Assembly: GCA_018268915.1 (NCBI GenBank)
Contig: JAFDVQ010000007.1
Coordinates: 62,001-126,000, forward strand
Direction of reading: 5' to 3'
From: Acidobacteriota bacterium
GTDB lineage: Bacteria > Acidobacteriota > Terriglobia > Terriglobales > Acidobacteriaceae
DNA length: 64,000 nucleotides
Below the pieces are notes generated by a model. That model was not told where the DNA came from. It searched no databases and worked only from the letters and a program-made list of their open reading frames with translations. Both the position numbers and the translations under genes were made by a program. Numbering within the stretch: position 1 is the stretch's first letter; each line of letters opens with the position of its first letter. Below are positions 55,767 through 64,000 of this stretch, piece after piece.

Positions 55767-55969
55767 TCCACTACCTCGAAGATCTGGCGATCAGGATGAT
55801 GGGTTTCTGACTCTAATGCAGCAAACCTAAAAACGGGAAAGCATTTTCCGTAACCGTTATACACGCTGTCGGCAACGCCTCGGGGAGCGATGACGGAATT
55901 GTCAGATTCGACTTCCGATACGCATCCGTCCAAACCAGCTGTTGGATCAGGGCGCTATATTCAATATCT

Positions 55970-57268
55970 ATGAACGGCAACGTTGCCAAAGATGAACTAG
56001 CCATCCCCGTCAAAAGAGATTTTCCATCCTCATCAGGACAGATGTTTGAGGATTTCTTCCGTTCTGGGCGAAATGACGCCTACAAGAAGAGCGATCTGAT
56101 CGACGCCAGGGCCCGGCGGCTGTTTGAGAACACGGCCCTGGCCTGTTCGCTTGACGCTTACCCGTTTCAAGCCCCGCTGAGTACCCGCTCCGGGCCCATC
56201 GTGGAGATGAACGGCCATCGCATGCTGATGCTGTCTTCCTATGACTACCTGGGCCTGATTGGCGATCCGCGAGTCGACGAGGCGGCCATCGCGGCTCTCC
56301 GAAAATATGGCACCGGGACGGGAGGGGTCCGCCTGCTAACCGGCACGCTGGAACTGCACCAGGAACTGGAGGAGGCTCTCGCGGAGTTCAAGGGGACGGA
56401 ATCGGCGATTACATTTACTTCGGGATATGCCGCCAATCTCGCGGTGATCAGCGCGCTGTTTGGCCCGGCCGATCGCGTGATCGCCGATTCGCTCTCTCAC
56501 CGCAGCTTGATGGACGCGTGCCGCCTTGCCGCCGTTCAGGTTCAGAAGTTCGAGCACAACGACATGGCTTCGTTGCGGCACGAATTGAAGAATGGGCCGG
56601 AAGCGAACCGTACCCTCATCATTTCTGACGGCGTGTTCTCAATGGACGGGGATATCTGTCCCCTTCCGGAATTGATTGCCATCAAGAAGGAGTTTGGCTG
56701 CTTCCTGTTGATGGACGAATCGCACGCCAGCGGCGTACTCGGCAAACACGGTCGCGGAACGGATGAGCATTTCGGCGTTTCTACGGATGATGTCGATATC
56801 TGGACAGGATCGCTTGCAAAGGCCATCCCATCCAACGGCGGCTTCGTTGCGGTTTCCCGCCGCCTCGCAATCTTTCTCCAGCACGCTTCTGCTCCGTTTA
56901 TCTTCTCGGGAGCACTGGCCGCTCCAGCCGCCGCGGCTGTGTGCGAAACGCTCAGGATTCTGAAGCAAGAACCGGAGCGCGTTGCGCGCTTGCGAGCCAA
57001 CGCCGCGTTTCTGCGTGACGGTCTCCGCAATCTCGGCTACGACACCGGCCTCTCGCAGACCGCAGTCATTCCGGTCATGCTTTACGACGACGCGAAGACG
57101 GCCCTCTTCGCACGTAAGCTTCGCGACTACGGAATTCTGGTCTCGCCCGTTTTATTCCCGGCGGTTGCCCAGGGTGCCGCCCGACTTCGTCTCTGTGTGA
57201 CGGCGGCCCATACGACAAAGAACCTTGAGTTTGCGCTGGATGTATTCGAGAAGATGCGGAGCGTGTAG
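55970..57268 (+). CDS. Alpha-oxoamine synthase (serine palmitoyltransferase-like)
   Basis: 432 residues, cytosolic. PLP-dependent fold type I: SSYDYLGLIGDPRV, the glycine-rich KYGTGTGGVRLLTGTLELHQELEEALAEF, FTSGYAANLAVISALFGPADRVIADSLSHRSLMDACRLA, LLMDESHASGVLGKHGRGTDEHF, and the PLP Lys in WTGSLAKAIPSNGGF. The alpha-oxoamine synthases join an acyl thioester to an amino acid (BioF, Kbl, HemA, Spt). With an epimerase/dehydratase three bases downstream and a ketosynthase and ACP convergent to it, serine palmitoyltransferase for sphingolipid synthesis is the most likely member. BioF is a fallback, but no other biotin gene is present. Confidence 0.8.
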   Translation: MNGNVAKDELAIPVKRDFPSSSGQMFEDFFRSGRNDAYKKSDLIDARARRLFENTALACSLDAYPFQAPLSTRSGPIVEMNGHRMLMLSSYDYLGLIGDPRVDEAAIAALRKYGTGTGGVRLLTGTLELHQELEEALAEFKGTESAITFTSGYAANLAVISALFGPADRVIADSLSHRSLMDACRLAAVQVQKFEHNDMASLRHELKNGPEANRTLIISDGVFSMDGDICPLPELIAIKKEFGCFLLMDESHASGVLGKHGRGTDEHFGVSTDDVDIWTGSLAKAIPSNGGFVAVSRRLAIFLQHASAPFIFSGALAAPAAAAVCETLRILKQEPERVARLRANAAFLRDGLRNLGYDTGLSQTAVIPVMLYDDAKTALFARKLRDYGILVSPVLFPAVAQGAARLRLCVTAAHTTKNLEFALDVFEKMRSV

Positions 57269-57271
57269 CGA

Positions 57272-58267
57272 ATGCCGGTACTCGTGACCGGGGCAAGCGG
57301 CTTTCTCGGTGGGCGCCTCTCGCAGGTTCTCGCTCTCCAGGGCGAAAAGGTGACTGTCCTGGCGCGGGCAGATTCAGACCTCCGTCATCTCTCCGAATTC
57401 CTCGGGAAACAAATCCTGGTCGTCCGAGGAGGTCTTACCGACATCGATTCGGTGCGGACAGCCGTTCGCGATGCGACCCACATCTTCCATTGCGCTGCTG
57501 CTTCCACGGACTGGGCTCCGTCGGCAGTCTACTGGGAGAGCAACGTCAGAGGCACTGAGACGCTGTTGCTCGCTGCTCGTGAGGCCCAGGAATTGCAGCG
57601 CTTTGTCCATGTCAGCACAACGGACGTCTACGGCTATCCAGAGGTACCCTGCTCGGAATCAGGAGCGATGCGGGACGTAGGCCTTCCGTATAACCGCACC
57701 AAGATCATGGCGGAGGAAGCCGTCTGGCGCGCATCGCGAGAAGATGGCTTGCCGGTCACCGTGTTTCGCCCAGCGACGATCTACGGGCCTAGAGGGAAGG
57801 CGTTCGTCACGGACATTGCCGGCCTGCTTGAAAAGCGGCAGATGGCTCACATTAGTGGGGGCCGCGCCAAAGGTGGCTTTCTGTATGTCGACAACGCGGT
57901 CAGCGCGATGATTGCGGCCGCATGGCTTCCTGATGCACAGGGAGCCGTTTACAACCTGACGGACGCGACCGGAGTCACCTGGAACAAATATGTTGCTGCG
58001 CTGGCCGATAGGCTAGGGTTCAAGGCGCCCTGGATCGACCTGACCTATCCAGCCGCGATGGGGTTGGCGCGGGCCATCGAGACTCCCTACCGCTGGTTGA
58101 AGTCGCTGCCAGGTCGGCCGATGTTGACCAGACACGCAGTCTTTCTTCTGGGCAGGGACCAGGAGTTCCCGAGCGACAAAGCGCGCTCGGAGCTCGGCAA
58201 CTTTTCGCGGGTTTCCTTTGAGGAAGGGATTACCCGTTCCGTGGCTTGGTTGAAGAGTCTCGGCTGA
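57272..58267 (+). CDS. NAD-dependent epimerase/dehydratase (CerR-like candidate)
   Basis: 331 residues. An extended SDR: TGASGFLGGRLSQVLALQGEKVTVLARADSD, VFHCAAASTDWAPSAVYWESNVRGTETLLLAAREA, the Tyr-x3-Lys motif in PYNRTKIMAEEAV, and VFRPATIYGPRG. The C-terminal helical part ends in the membrane-facing YRWLKSLPG region. Note that the usual catalytic motif reads Y-N-R-T-K. Located three bases after the serine-palmitoyltransferase-like gene, it is a candidate for the 3-ketodihydrosphingosine or ceramide reductase, as in the Caulobacter spt-cerR arrangement. Other sugar-nucleotide roles cannot be excluded. Confidence 0.75.
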   Translation: MPVLVTGASGFLGGRLSQVLALQGEKVTVLARADSDLRHLSEFLGKQILVVRGGLTDIDSVRTAVRDATHIFHCAAASTDWAPSAVYWESNVRGTETLLLAAREAQELQRFVHVSTTDVYGYPEVPCSESGAMRDVGLPYNRTKIMAEEAVWRASREDGLPVTVFRPATIYGPRGKAFVTDIAGLLEKRQMAHISGGRAKGGFLYVDNAVSAMIAAAWLPDAQGAVYNLTDATGVTWNKYVAALADRLGFKAPWIDLTYPAAMGLARAIETPYRWLKSLPGRPMLTRHAVFLLGRDQEFPSDKARSELGNFSRVSFEEGITRSVAWLKSLG

Positions 58268-58268
58268 T

Positions 58269-59480
58269 CTACGAGAAAGCTCTGAAGGCCAGGACGGCGT
58301 TCAGACCGCCAAAAGCGAACGAATTCGAGATGCATGCTTCTACGGCTACCGCGCGCGCCTGATTCGGTATGACATCAAGGTTGCAAGCAGGATCCGGGCT
58401 TAGAAAGTTGGCCGTCGGCGGGAGCATTCCGTCTCTCAGGCTGAGGACACTTGCGACGGCTTCCAGGGCGCCGGCTGCGCCGAGGGCATGGCCGTGCATC
58501 GATTTCGTAGAGCTCACTGCGATCTTTTCGGCGTGCGGACCGAAGGTGCAGCGTATTGCAGCGGATTCGATCCGGTCGTTCGCTTCCGTGGCGGTCCCGT
58601 GGGCATTGACGTAGCCGAACTGTTCGGGAGCCATACCTGAATCGCGGATCGCAAGCCGCATTGCTCGTGTCGGTCCGCTGGCGAGCGGCTGGGTGATATG
58701 CCCCGCATCCGCCGACATTCCAAAGCCAACCAGCTCTGCGATCGGGCGAGCGCCGCGAGCGAGCGCAGCATCGAGACTTTCCAGCACCAGCATGCCGGCG
58801 CCCTCACCCAGAACCATCCCGCTACGTTCGGCTGAGAAAGGGCGGCAGGTGTCCTTGCTGATGACGCGCATGGCCTCCCACGCCTTCAGGCCGCCGAGAA
58901 AAAATGGAGCTTCGCTACCTCCCGCAATCGCCACAGGTGCGGCGCCTGAACGAACCATCCAGAACGCCTGACCGATGGCATGGCTGGAGGAAGCGCAGGC
59001 GGTCGATATGGTGAACGCGGGGCCTTCTATGCCAAGTTGCATGCAGATGTGACTGGCTCCGGCATTGCTCATGCTGAGGGGAATGGTCAGAGGCTGCACG
59101 CGGTTTTTGCCGTTATGGAAGAGTTCCCAGTAGCCGGCCTCCTCCGCAGCCCGGCCGCCCAGGCAAGATCCCGTGATCACGCATGCTGTTTCGCGCAGTT
59201 CCTGGGTCCACTCGATGCCGGCTTCGGCCACAGCTTCGCGCGCGGCCAGGACGGCGAACTGCGCAAACCGGTCCATGAAGGGGATGTCTTTGGCAGAGAA
59301 GTGGTCCTCTGGAACATAATCCCGAATCTCTGCACCGTTCTTGAAGCGGATTTGTAAGGCTTCAACGCCCACAATTTCGCGAATGGCAGACGTACCCGAG
59401 AGCAATGCCTGCCAGAAACTTGCAGTGTTGTAACCGAAGGGGCTGACGACACCCGTCCCCGTGATGACGACGCGATGCAT
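58269..59480 (-). CDS. Beta-ketoacyl-ACP synthase II-like (FabF/KAS) enzyme
   Basis: 403 residues. The thiolase-fold ketosynthase has a complete Cys-His-His triad: Cys in STACASSSHAIGQAF, His in VNAHGTATEANDRIE and His in SSTKSMHGHALGAAGALEA. Decarboxylative condensation of acyl and malonyl groups on an ACP is expected. It starts one base after the ACP gene stop, so the two form a unit. The distance from a general fab cluster and the neighbouring oxoamine synthase suggest a specialised fatty acyl chain. The stop is one base from the converging epimerase stop. Confidence 0.93.
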   Translation of the reverse strand: MHRVVITGTGVVSPFGYNTASFWQALLSGTSAIREIVGVEALQIRFKNGAEIRDYVPEDHFSAKDIPFMDRFAQFAVLAAREAVAEAGIEWTQELRETACVITGSCLGGRAAEEAGYWELFHNGKNRVQPLTIPLSMSNAGASHICMQLGIEGPAFTISTACASSSHAIGQAFWMVRSGAAPVAIAGGSEAPFFLGGLKAWEAMRVISKDTCRPFSAERSGMVLGEGAGMLVLESLDAALARGARPIAELVGFGMSADAGHITQPLASGPTRAMRLAIRDSGMAPEQFGYVNAHGTATEANDRIESAAIRCTFGPHAEKIAVSSTKSMHGHALGAAGALEAVASVLSLRDGMLPPTANFLSPDPACNLDVIPNQARAVAVEACISNSFAFGGLNAVLAFRAFS

Positions 59481-59481
59481 A

Positions 59482-59748
59482 TTATTCAGCGGACGTGGAA
59501 GCGTGCTTCGCCTGGACGAGAAGAGTGACGCCCTCGATCATCTCGTGGATGTTTTTAACCTGTTTGGCCTGCTCGTCGTCGATCTCGATCTCGAATTCAC
59601 TCTCAAGGTCGAAAAGGATGTTCAGGCGATCGAGCGAATCGATGTTCAGTGCCTCGAAGGTACTGTCGGGTTGCACAGATTCGAGAGGAATGCGCTTCGA
59701 CGTCGCGATGACTTTCAGAACTCGCTCTTGGATGGTCGGGTTCGACAA
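59482..59748 (-). CDS. Acyl carrier protein
   Basis: 88 residues, acidic, four-helix ACP pattern: IQERVLKVIATSKRIPLESVQPDSTFEALNIDSLDRLNILFDLE. The Ser in IDSLD (about residue 37) is the phosphopantetheine attachment site. The sequence differs from typical housekeeping AcpP (DSLD instead of DSLDTVEL context), as expected for a dedicated carrier. It is translated together with the ketosynthase and lies beside the serine-palmitoyltransferase-like gene; bacterial sphingolipid clusters often include such a dedicated ACP. Confidence 0.92.
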   Translation of the reverse strand: MSNPTIQERVLKVIATSKRIPLESVQPDSTFEALNIDSLDRLNILFDLESEFEIEIDDEQAKQVKNIHEMIEGVTLLVQAKHASTSAE

Positions 59749-60295
59749 TGGTGGACTAGTCCTTCGGGATATCAGCCTAAATGTAGGTGTGACTTCAGTC
59801 TACCCCTATTTTCCGGCTCCGTCTGCCCTTGTGGGACCCGTCCCAACTCCGTCACCACGAATAACTGGATTCTTCTTTGCCAGGGATCGCGAGTCCTGGT
59901 GACGGCAGGCATTCAAAGCGTCAGCACGACGCTCTTAGTTAGCTTAAGAATGGCTTAAGACGCAACAGAAGTCTGAAAGATAGCTTCCTGAAAACACAGA
60001 AGGGAACCAACCTCCCCCGAAGTCGGTTCCCAGCTGTGCCTTGGACCAGTTTGGTCTTGAATGCAGCCTACCCTGCGAATTGGGTAACGAGTCAACAGTA
60101 TCTTTCGTTCGGACCTGGACATTACGGCTTTCGTAATCATTTCCCGGTTTCGGTAACCGCAAACCCGTAATTTGCAAGTTCTCACGCCGAGAGAGATGAT
60201 CCAGTCACTCTCCTTTGGGATGCAAGTGGTGGATAAGGGCCTCGCTGCCTTAGGGCGGGCGTCGAGGAAGCACGTCCGCACTTCGGAAAGAGCAT
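59749..60295. other. Long divergent intergenic region, acp / response regulator
   Basis: 547 bases without a convincing gene. It contains GGGAACC ... GGTTCCC (60002-60008 and 60025-60031, 7-bp inverted repeat with a 16-base loop) and two short tandem inverted repeats (60121-60159) listed separately. Promoters for acp (-) and the receiver gene (+) must lie here but were not fixed. Confidence 0.55.
60121..60159. promoter_or_regulatory. Two short inverted repeats, candidate operator
   Basis: ATTACG-GCTTT-CGTAAT (60121-60137) and CGGTT-TCGGT-AACCG (60145-60159) each have a 5-base centre, with starts 24 bases apart. A further CGTAAT occurs near 60165. The cluster lies about 140 bases before the receiver gene. 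Confidence 0.4.
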
Positions 60296-60733
60296 ATGGA
60301 AAAGAATGTTCTTGTGATCGACGACAACGAGACCGTCGCCAGCACGATGGCGATGGTGCTTCGCTCGGCTGGATTTCACGCCGTTGCGGCTTACGACCCG
60401 GAAGATGCCCTGGCGCTGTTAAAGCGCGAATCGTTCCATCTCCTGCTCAGCGATGTGATGATGCCCAAGATGTCTGGCGTGGAACTGGCGATGGAGGCCA
60501 GGGACCACCGCTACGTACCCCAGGTTCTGTTGATGTCGGGCGTGGCAAATACCACCGACCTTCTGGAACCTGCAAGAGATCGCGGATATGCATTCGAGAT
60601 GCTCCCAAAACCAACCCATCCCATTCAGGTCATCAATAAGGTCCATGAAATGCTGGCCTGTGTTGCCTTAGAAGGCGTGGGAGCTCCCGTGGCTCGATCA
60701 GTGTTTGAGCGCAGTCAGCCTGCAATTTCTTGA
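60296..60733 (+). CDS. Stand-alone response-regulator receiver protein
   Basis: 145 residues, only a CheY-like receiver: acidic pocket in VLVIDDNETV, phosphoacceptor Asp in LLLSDVMMPKMSG (about residue 53), Ser in LLMSGVAN and Lys in MLPKPTHP. No output domain follows; the last 25 residues are a tail. GGAAAGAG is a plausible ribosome site. It probably passes phosphate in a phosphorelay or acts by protein contact. No histidine kinase is adjacent. Confidence 0.92.
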   Translation: MEKNVLVIDDNETVASTMAMVLRSAGFHAVAAYDPEDALALLKRESFHLLLSDVMMPKMSGVELAMEARDHRYVPQVLLMSGVANTTDLLEPARDRGYAFEMLPKPTHPIQVINKVHEMLACVALEGVGAPVARSVFERSQPAIS

Positions 60734-60853
60734 TCCGGCACTGAGTTCTATCACCGAAGTAAGCACTGCCTTGGGTACGGAACCGCCATTGTTCGCCTGC
60801 AATTACTGGGTTAACGTCATCAATCAAACAAACCAATCGAAATCCAGAAGCCA

Positions 60854-61051
60854 ATGGCAGCACGAAAGAAATTCTCTCATCGGCGAAACATGGATGGCAC
60901 TGTCGACTCAGTCTGTCACAAGTGCTTTGCCACCGTTGCGAAAGAGCGACGGGAGTCCGATCTTGAACTCAAAGAGAGCGCACACAACTGCAATCCCTGG
61001 CTTGTAGAGTGGTATCATCGTCCTGCTCAGAAGCACGAAAAGCGGACTTGA
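60854..61051 (+). CDS. Small Cys/His-rich protein
   Basis: 65 residues, basic N-terminus (MAARKKFSHRRNMDGTVDSVCHKCFATVAKERRESDLELKESAHNC, given as landmarks). CHKC and a later H-N-C could make a small zinc site (C-x2-C ... H-x1-C). The pattern D-S-V-C-H-K-C-F-x-T-V-A is familiar from small acidobacterial hypothetical proteins, so it is likely real despite its length. CAGAAG lies before the ATG. Function unknown; a nucleic-acid or regulatory partner is possible. Confidence 0.55.
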   Translation: MAARKKFSHRRNMDGTVDSVCHKCFATVAKERRESDLELKESAHNCNPWLVEWYHRPAQKHEKRT

Positions 61052-61163
61052 TTCAGGCAGCTCTTCCGGGGATCACTTTCTTTGATCACCAACCTCGTCG
61101 TCGACATGATCCGCGCCTCACACTTCGATCGTCGCTGAGAGTGATCGGCCTCGACCTCGTTAC

Positions 61164-63674
61164 TCAATCCCAGCCATCGTCATCTCCGATCGGCATACCC
61201 GGCGGAGCTTCGATGGTTTTGGCTGGAACGAACTTCTCCGGCTGACTCTCAAATCTCTCCAGCCGATCGATCATCGCGGTTCGATGTATTGCCTCGGCAA
61301 GATCCTGCGGCATTGGAGTCGATTTCCAGTGGTTCAGCAGATCCTTCATATGCCACTGCGCAATGGCCCGCGCCTGGCTGGATGCGGCGGGATCGACCGC
61401 AAGGGCCATCTCCGCCTCGAGCGCGCGGAATTCGACGGCCCTCTCAACCTCCGATGACATGGTATGGCCGCCCTCAGGCCGCTCCGCCACCTTGGCCGAT
61501 ATGGCCTCCATCATCTCGCGCAAAGATGTCGAACCGGGAACCCGCATGTGATACTCAATGATCCGGCTCGCGCGCTCGGGGTTCAGCAGCACTTTAAGCG
61601 TCAAATCTGCAGCAGACTCCGCAGCCGACACGGGATCGAACGTCAAACCCGTATGCGAAGGGAACGACTCCTTTGTTCGTGGATATCCCGGAGGCACCGG
61701 CGGCAGCAGCTTCAAGATAGACTCCGGCAGCGTTAGTGCCTCAGGCGAAAGCGTCTTCAGCACTGCCTGTAGAGCCTTCTTCTGATCCTTCGGATCAACC
61801 ACCTTGGGATCGGGCAGCCCATCTCCGCGCTGGTTATACCGGTAATCAAGCCCGGCAATCTCCTTGATAGCCGCTTCTGTTTGGTAGCGGTGATAGAGGT
61901 ATAGCGGGACCAGCGTCTTCTCCAGCTCCGCCATCGGAGTTCCTACCTTGATCGCGTTCTCGCTGAAGTTCTTCAAAGCTGCATCGCGCACCGCAAGCAC
62001 CCGATCCAACTCGCCGGCAGCGTCGACACCGTTGTCCCACAAATGCGCCTTGGGATGTGCCGACCCGAATGGCCGCGCATCTTCGTCCGTAATAAATACC
62101 TGTCCCGCACGATCCGCATCCGAGAGAATTTTCGCGAGGGCAGCGTCCTGAGCTCCGGCATCCATCCCTGGAGAAAATTCGCGGTATCCGTAATCGATCG
62201 CGACTTTGTCCCAGTCGCCGATCCCCGCTGCGTACGCGTGAGAAGTGTCGATCTTTCCGTTGCTATCCAGGGTGATCAGGGGATGCGGATAGTCCATAAC
62301 GCTGTCGCTTTGCTTCACAGTCGAAGCTGCGAAATTGTGCGCCAGTCCGAGCGTGTGTCCGGTCTCATGAGCCGAGAGTTGTCGGATCCGCGCCAAAGCC
62401 ATCTTCAACATCGGATCGTCTGCCGGCTTTTTGCCATCGGCATAAGGCGACAACAGCGCCTCGGCAATCAGGTAGTCCTGCCGCGCGCGCAGCGAACCGA
62501 GCGTCACGTTTCCCTTGATGATTTCTCCCGTACGCGGGTCGGCGATTGCCGAGCCATAGCTCCATCCGCGCGTGTAGCGATGCACCCATTGAATGATGTT
62601 GTAGCGGACATCCATGGGATCGGCGCCTTCCGGAAGCAGGTCAACGCGAAATGTGCCTTTGGCCCAGCCTGCAGCCTGAAAGGCGTCGTCCCACCAGCGT
62701 GCGCCCTCGAGCAGAGCGGTTCGCACCGGCTCCGGCGCACCGCGGTCCACGTAGTACTGAATCGGCGTGACAGCTTTGCAGTCCGCCTCACACTTCGGAT
62801 TCTGCTTTACAAGCCGATGGCGAACCAGCAGATGCTGGTCGAGCGGATCTCCGAGAGCAGCCGTGTAATCCCGGAAGCTGCTCGGGAAGAAACCAGCACG
62901 GGGCACAAACTTGCGTGGCACAAACCCGGGTCCCGGCAGCTCGATAAAAGAGCTCCGTTCGCGTACCGTCATCGCATGAGGGTCCGGAGTCACGTTGCCG
63001 ACAAATTCACCGCTCGGCGGAGCGTCTGTGGTGAATGTCAGCTCCGCTTCAACCTCCGTATTCTTAGGGAAAGCCTTCGTGTCATCCAGCGCGATAGCCG
63101 ATCGCGTGGCATCCACCTTGTATGAGCCCTGTTTGAGCCGGGTCAGAGTGTCAGCCACTCCATGCGAATCGTGGAGAAAGAAGTCTGTGGCATCCAGGAG
63201 GATCGCTCCCTCCTGTGACTCGGCGGCGACCGTGAATCCCCACAGCACCGACCGGGCAAACGATTGCTTCACTGCAAGCTGCTCGTCCTCGTCGCTGCTC
63301 GATGTGCGGAATGCCAGATTTGGCTCGACTAGCAGGACCTTCGGTCCACGCCGCTCGAAGTGCACGATCCGCCCCTCGGACACCTGCCCGCGATCGAGGC
63401 CAAGATCATTGGAGCCAGTCCCAAACGGCAGGGAAGTAGCGAAGAGAAAATCAGCGCTCCTGCCGTCCGCGTCGATGCGCGGAACTTCGAGATACAGTTT
63501 CCCGCTGCGCGCATCCCAGTCCAGCGGAATCAAGCCTTCCATGTGTTTCATCCCTGCCGTTTTTTCGCGGACGGTCGGTAACTCCCCCGGCGTTTCTTTC
63601 GCCGAAGTCTGTGCGATAGCCACAACTGCCAAGAGGGAACAGAAGACAAGAGTAAAAGGAGGAAGCTTGCGCAT
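61164..63674 (-). CDS. Exported zinc-dependent metalloprotease (HExxH zincin)
   Basis: 836 residues from the ATG at 63674, with an AAGGAGG ribosome site directly upstream; the frame is open 17 codons further. A signal peptide (MRKLPPFTLVFCSLLAVVAIAQ) precedes an N-terminal beta-rich domain. The zincin core is LSAHETGHTLGLAHNFAAS with metalloprotease-type H-E-x-x-H-x-x-G-x-x-H, plus a Met-turn candidate SVMDYPHP. This layout matches the large acidobacterial/Bacteroidota zinc-dependent metalloproteases of the DUF5117/DUF4953 group. Secreted peptidase of unknown substrate. Upstream neighbour on the same strand is kduI, separated by about 100 bases. Confidence 0.9.
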   Translation of the reverse strand: MRKLPPFTLVFCSLLAVVAIAQTSAKETPGELPTVREKTAGMKHMEGLIPLDWDARSGKLYLEVPRIDADGRSADFLFATSLPFGTGSNDLGLDRGQVSEGRIVHFERRGPKVLLVEPNLAFRTSSSDEDEQLAVKQSFARSVLWGFTVAAESQEGAILLDATDFFLHDSHGVADTLTRLKQGSYKVDATRSAIALDDTKAFPKNTEVEAELTFTTDAPPSGEFVGNVTPDPHAMTVRERSSFIELPGPGFVPRKFVPRAGFFPSSFRDYTAALGDPLDQHLLVRHRLVKQNPKCEADCKAVTPIQYYVDRGAPEPVRTALLEGARWWDDAFQAAGWAKGTFRVDLLPEGADPMDVRYNIIQWVHRYTRGWSYGSAIADPRTGEIIKGNVTLGSLRARQDYLIAEALLSPYADGKKPADDPMLKMALARIRQLSAHETGHTLGLAHNFAASTVKQSDSVMDYPHPLITLDSNGKIDTSHAYAAGIGDWDKVAIDYGYREFSPGMDAGAQDAALAKILSDADRAGQVFITDEDARPFGSAHPKAHLWDNGVDAAGELDRVLAVRDAALKNFSENAIKVGTPMAELEKTLVPLYLYHRYQTEAAIKEIAGLDYRYNQRGDGLPDPKVVDPKDQKKALQAVLKTLSPEALTLPESILKLLPPVPPGYPRTKESFPSHTGLTFDPVSAAESAADLTLKVLLNPERASRIIEYHMRVPGSTSLREMMEAISAKVAERPEGGHTMSSEVERAVEFRALEAEMALAVDPAASSQARAIAQWHMKDLLNHWKSTPMPQDLAEAIHRTAMIDRLERFESQPEKFVPAKTIEAPPGMPIGDDDGWD

Positions 63675-63776
63675 TCCTCCTTCTATCACGCCGGATTCAT
63701 TTTCGAGTCCACTGTGCCCATTCATCGCGGCTTCATCGCGATGAATGGGAATCGGCCCCGGCGCTTCATCTGCACG

Positions 63777-64000
63777 TCACCGCATCGTACTCAGATCCAC
63801 TGGATCCATGTCCGAGTAGTCCTGATTCTCTCCGCCCATGCCCCAGCAGAATTTGTAGGCCTGCGTCCCAGCACCTGCGTGGATCGACCACCCCGGTGAA
63901 ATCACCACCTCGCGATTTGCAACCACGATATGCCGCGTCTCCTCAGGTGGGCCCATCAGGTGAAAGACGCGCGCATTCTCCGCCACATCGAAATAGAGGT
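63777..64000 (-). CDS. kduI: 5-keto-4-deoxyuronate isomerase, C-terminal part
   Basis: The frame runs off the right end of the window; about 74 C-terminal residues are visible, ending [54 protein letters not shown] and [17 protein letters not shown] (given in two pieces as landmarks) match KduI, the cupin-fold, zinc-dependent isomerase converting 5-keto-4-deoxyuronate to 3-deoxy-D-glycero-2,5-hexodiulosonate in pectin/uronate breakdown. The SIHAGAGT and GENQ residues are typical of the conserved C-terminal cupin strand. It is the first gene of the minus-strand block ending in the metalloprotease. Confidence 0.93.
   Translation of the reverse strand, partial: LYFDVAENARVFHLMGPPEETRHIVVANREVVISPGWSIHAGAGTQAYKFCWGMGGENQDYSDMDPVDLSTMR

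Noticed and set aside
55834..55850. CGGGAAA-GCA-TTTTCCG near-palindrome between the GH106 and oxoamine synthase genes
   Set aside because: The symmetry is broken by a mismatch and it matches no operator I know; too weak to claim.
1..64000. CRISPR arrays, rRNA genes, transposases or prophage structural genes
   Set aside because: None seen: no regularly spaced direct repeats of CRISPR type, no rRNA-like sequence and no recognisable transposase or phage proteins in any frame.

Overview
The window looks like chromosome from a soil acidobacterium, most likely Terriglobales/Acidobacteriaceae. This is inferred from gene families and not from a marker gene. The signs are an Oar-like TonB-dependent receptor with a carboxypeptidase-like N-terminal domain, a PadR regulator coupled to a MacB/FtsX-type duplicated permease without its own ATPase (the ADOP architecture), a Ser/Thr kinase fused to TPRs, many Tat- or Sec-exported glycosidases (GH116, GH38-like, GH106) and kduI. 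Genes are densely packed, mostly GC-rich, and often joined by ATGA-type overlaps.

Layout. 1-8850 is a tightly coupled operon: the end of a DAHP synthase gene, three exported propeller/cytochrome-like proteins, an exported Reg_prop propeller, a Rid-family protein and a large substrate-binding protein. A bidirectional terminator separates it from a convergent porin gene (8917-10689). Next come a PIG-L deacetylase (-), a divergent APC permease (+) and a GH116 glycosidase (-).

18430-18504 is tRNA-Phe(GAA). Its 3' end is repeated near 25.65 kb and again, 25 bp with one mismatch, near 26.25 kb. This marks 18.5-26.3 kb as a tRNA-targeted island. It carries a nuclease-like gene remnant, an ankyrin protein, PadR plus ADOP permease, and small exported or membrane proteins. 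No integrase is recognisable.

26.4-33.1 kb is a catabolic-looking cluster: IclR regulator, Gfo/Idh/MocA oxidoreductase, two MaoC-like hydratases (one lacking the catalytic His), two solute-binding-protein-like proteins without signal peptides, and a CaiB/BaiF CoA-transferase. 33.2-39.9 kb holds a GH38-like glycosidase divergent from the TonB receptor, with two strong palindromes between them. 40.0-45.5 kb encodes a permease, an iron alcohol dehydrogenase, an aldehyde dehydrogenase and a glutamine-synthetase-like ligase. Together they would fit a gamma-glutamylated amino-alcohol (ethanolamine-like) pathway.

45.8-48 kb is an ECF sigma, membrane protein and secreted protein trio. 48-55.8 kb holds a kinase-TPR protein, GreB and a GH106 glycosidase. 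56-59.7 kb pairs an alpha-oxoamine synthase plus NAD-dependent epimerase/dehydratase (+) with a ketosynthase plus acyl carrier protein (-), which suggests sphingolipid-like lipid synthesis. The window ends with a stand-alone receiver protein, a small Cys-rich protein, a zincin metalloprotease and the 3' part of kduI.

All functions are assigned by reading motifs and family resemblance by eye; no database search was run.
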